A stretch of DNA of 5,140 nucleotides from positions 1 to 5,140 of the forward strand of contig CAMBTF010000162.1 in the NCBI GenBank assembly GCA_945870545.1. Reading direction: 5' to 3'. Origin of the DNA: Akkermansia muciniphila (GTDB lineage: Bacteria > Verrucomicrobiota > Verrucomicrobiia > Verrucomicrobiales > Akkermansiaceae). The notes beneath the pieces are model-generated. The model searched no databases and was not told the DNA's origin. It saw nothing but the letters and a program-made list of their open reading frames with translations. Positions 4,783-5,140 of this stretch are shown here, in pieces. How positions within the stretch are numbered: position 1 is the stretch's first letter; each line of letters opens with the position of its first letter. Made by a program: the position numbers and the translations under genes.

Positions 4783-5140
4783 CGTTCCACCATCATCGGC
4801 CTCGCTGCCTCCGCGCTCATGCTTGCGGTGCTGGGCTTCGCGCGGATTTTTGTGGTTTCTGCGGACGTGCCCGATCTGACCATCCGGGAGGTGCAGACCG
4901 TGCTTTTCGATCCGCCCCCTCCGCCACCGCCCATGGAGGAGCAGTCGCCCGACGCACCTCCCCCGCCGCCGACCCTGACGAACCTTTCCACCCTTCCCGA
5001 TCCCTCACGCGTGCCCGTCCCGCAGGCGGATGTGCCGATGGATATCACCCTGCCAGTGGAAAATTTTTACACGGATCTCGCCCCCGCGCCGCTCCCAACC
5101 GCTTCCAAACCGTTCGAGCATTCCAAGCAGTTTTTCAAAA
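4774..5140 (+). CDS. tonB: TonB family energy transducer, N-terminal part (runs off the window)
   Basis: The frame stays open from TTG 4774 to the window edge, giving 122 residues of an incomplete protein. The order is typical of TonB: a short cytoplasmic start with one Arg (MNFR), a membrane anchor at about 6-28 (TIIGLAASALMLAVLGFA and on), then a periplasmic proline-rich linker with runs of seven prolines (47-53) and five prolines (62-66), separated by an acidic MEEQSPDA. The C-terminal receptor-binding domain should lie beyond the window. TonB couples the ExbB-ExbD motor to TonB-dependent outer-membrane receptors. TTG 4774 is preferred because the frame is closed by TGA at 4768-4770 and the next in-frame ATG, at 4819, would remove half the anchor and its charged residue. 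The start lies within a repeat arm. The S-L-I-D box and His seen in the E. coli TonB anchor are not evident. Confidence 0.82.
   Translation, partial: MNFRSTIIGLAASALMLAVLGFARIFVVSADVPDLTIREVQTVLFDPPPPPPPMEEQSPDAPPPPPTLTNLSTLPDPSRVPVPQADVPMDITLPVENFYTDLAPAPLPTASKPFEHSKQFFK

Noticed and set aside
4695..5048. Minus-strand Gly-rich frame of 117 codons
   Set aside because: Its glycine runs are only the complement of the TonB proline codons.

Overview
The window is GC-rich (roughly 60%) with tightly packed genes, short AT-rich intergenic elements, and no convincing Shine-Dalgarno sequence before any gene. The gene set suggests a member of the Verrucomicrobiota or wider PVC group. It combines a sugar-isomerase TIM-barrel protein, VapBC, a sulfatase remnant, a TonB system with DUF3450 and a large ExbB-like protein, and the dispersed intergenic repeat containing 'ATCCGTGTTCATCCGTGTCC'. 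The taxonomic call is inference; the sequence carries no rRNA or phylogenetic marker.

Left part (1-1221). A xylose-isomerase-like sugar phosphate isomerase/epimerase enters from the left and ends at 219. A type II toxin-antitoxin pair follows: vapB (265-513) and vapC (510-965), overlapping by ATGA. On the opposite strand, 1000-1221, lies a much shortened sulfatase. It keeps the signal peptide, the sulfatase CSPTR motif and a piece of the C-terminal half, and has lost nearly everything between. I read it as a decayed gene.

Right part (1340-5140). Five same-strand genes form an apparent operon for an energised outer-membrane transport system: a secreted DUF3450 coiled-coil protein (1340-2071), a TtpC-like ExbB-family protein with a large periplasmic N-terminal domain (2084-3508), a compact ExbB (3633-4184), ExbD (4244-4648), and the start of a proline-rich TonB (4774 to beyond the window). 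This gene set resembles the TonB2/TtpC systems known from Vibrio and relatives. ExbB-ExbD harvest the proton motive force, TonB carries it across the periplasm to TonB-dependent receptors, and TtpC and DUF3450 are accessory parts.

The most unusual feature is how the operon genes are joined. Three intergenic gaps hold AT-rich repeat arms that overlap the upstream stop codon. Two gaps (3499-3634 and 4647-4782) are long imperfect inverted repeats of one family whose right arms supply, or directly abut, the TTG start of the next gene. A different dispersed repeat covers the 5' end of the ttpC-like gene and appears to encode the beginning of its signal peptide. No CRISPR array, tRNA, rRNA or intact insertion sequence was seen.
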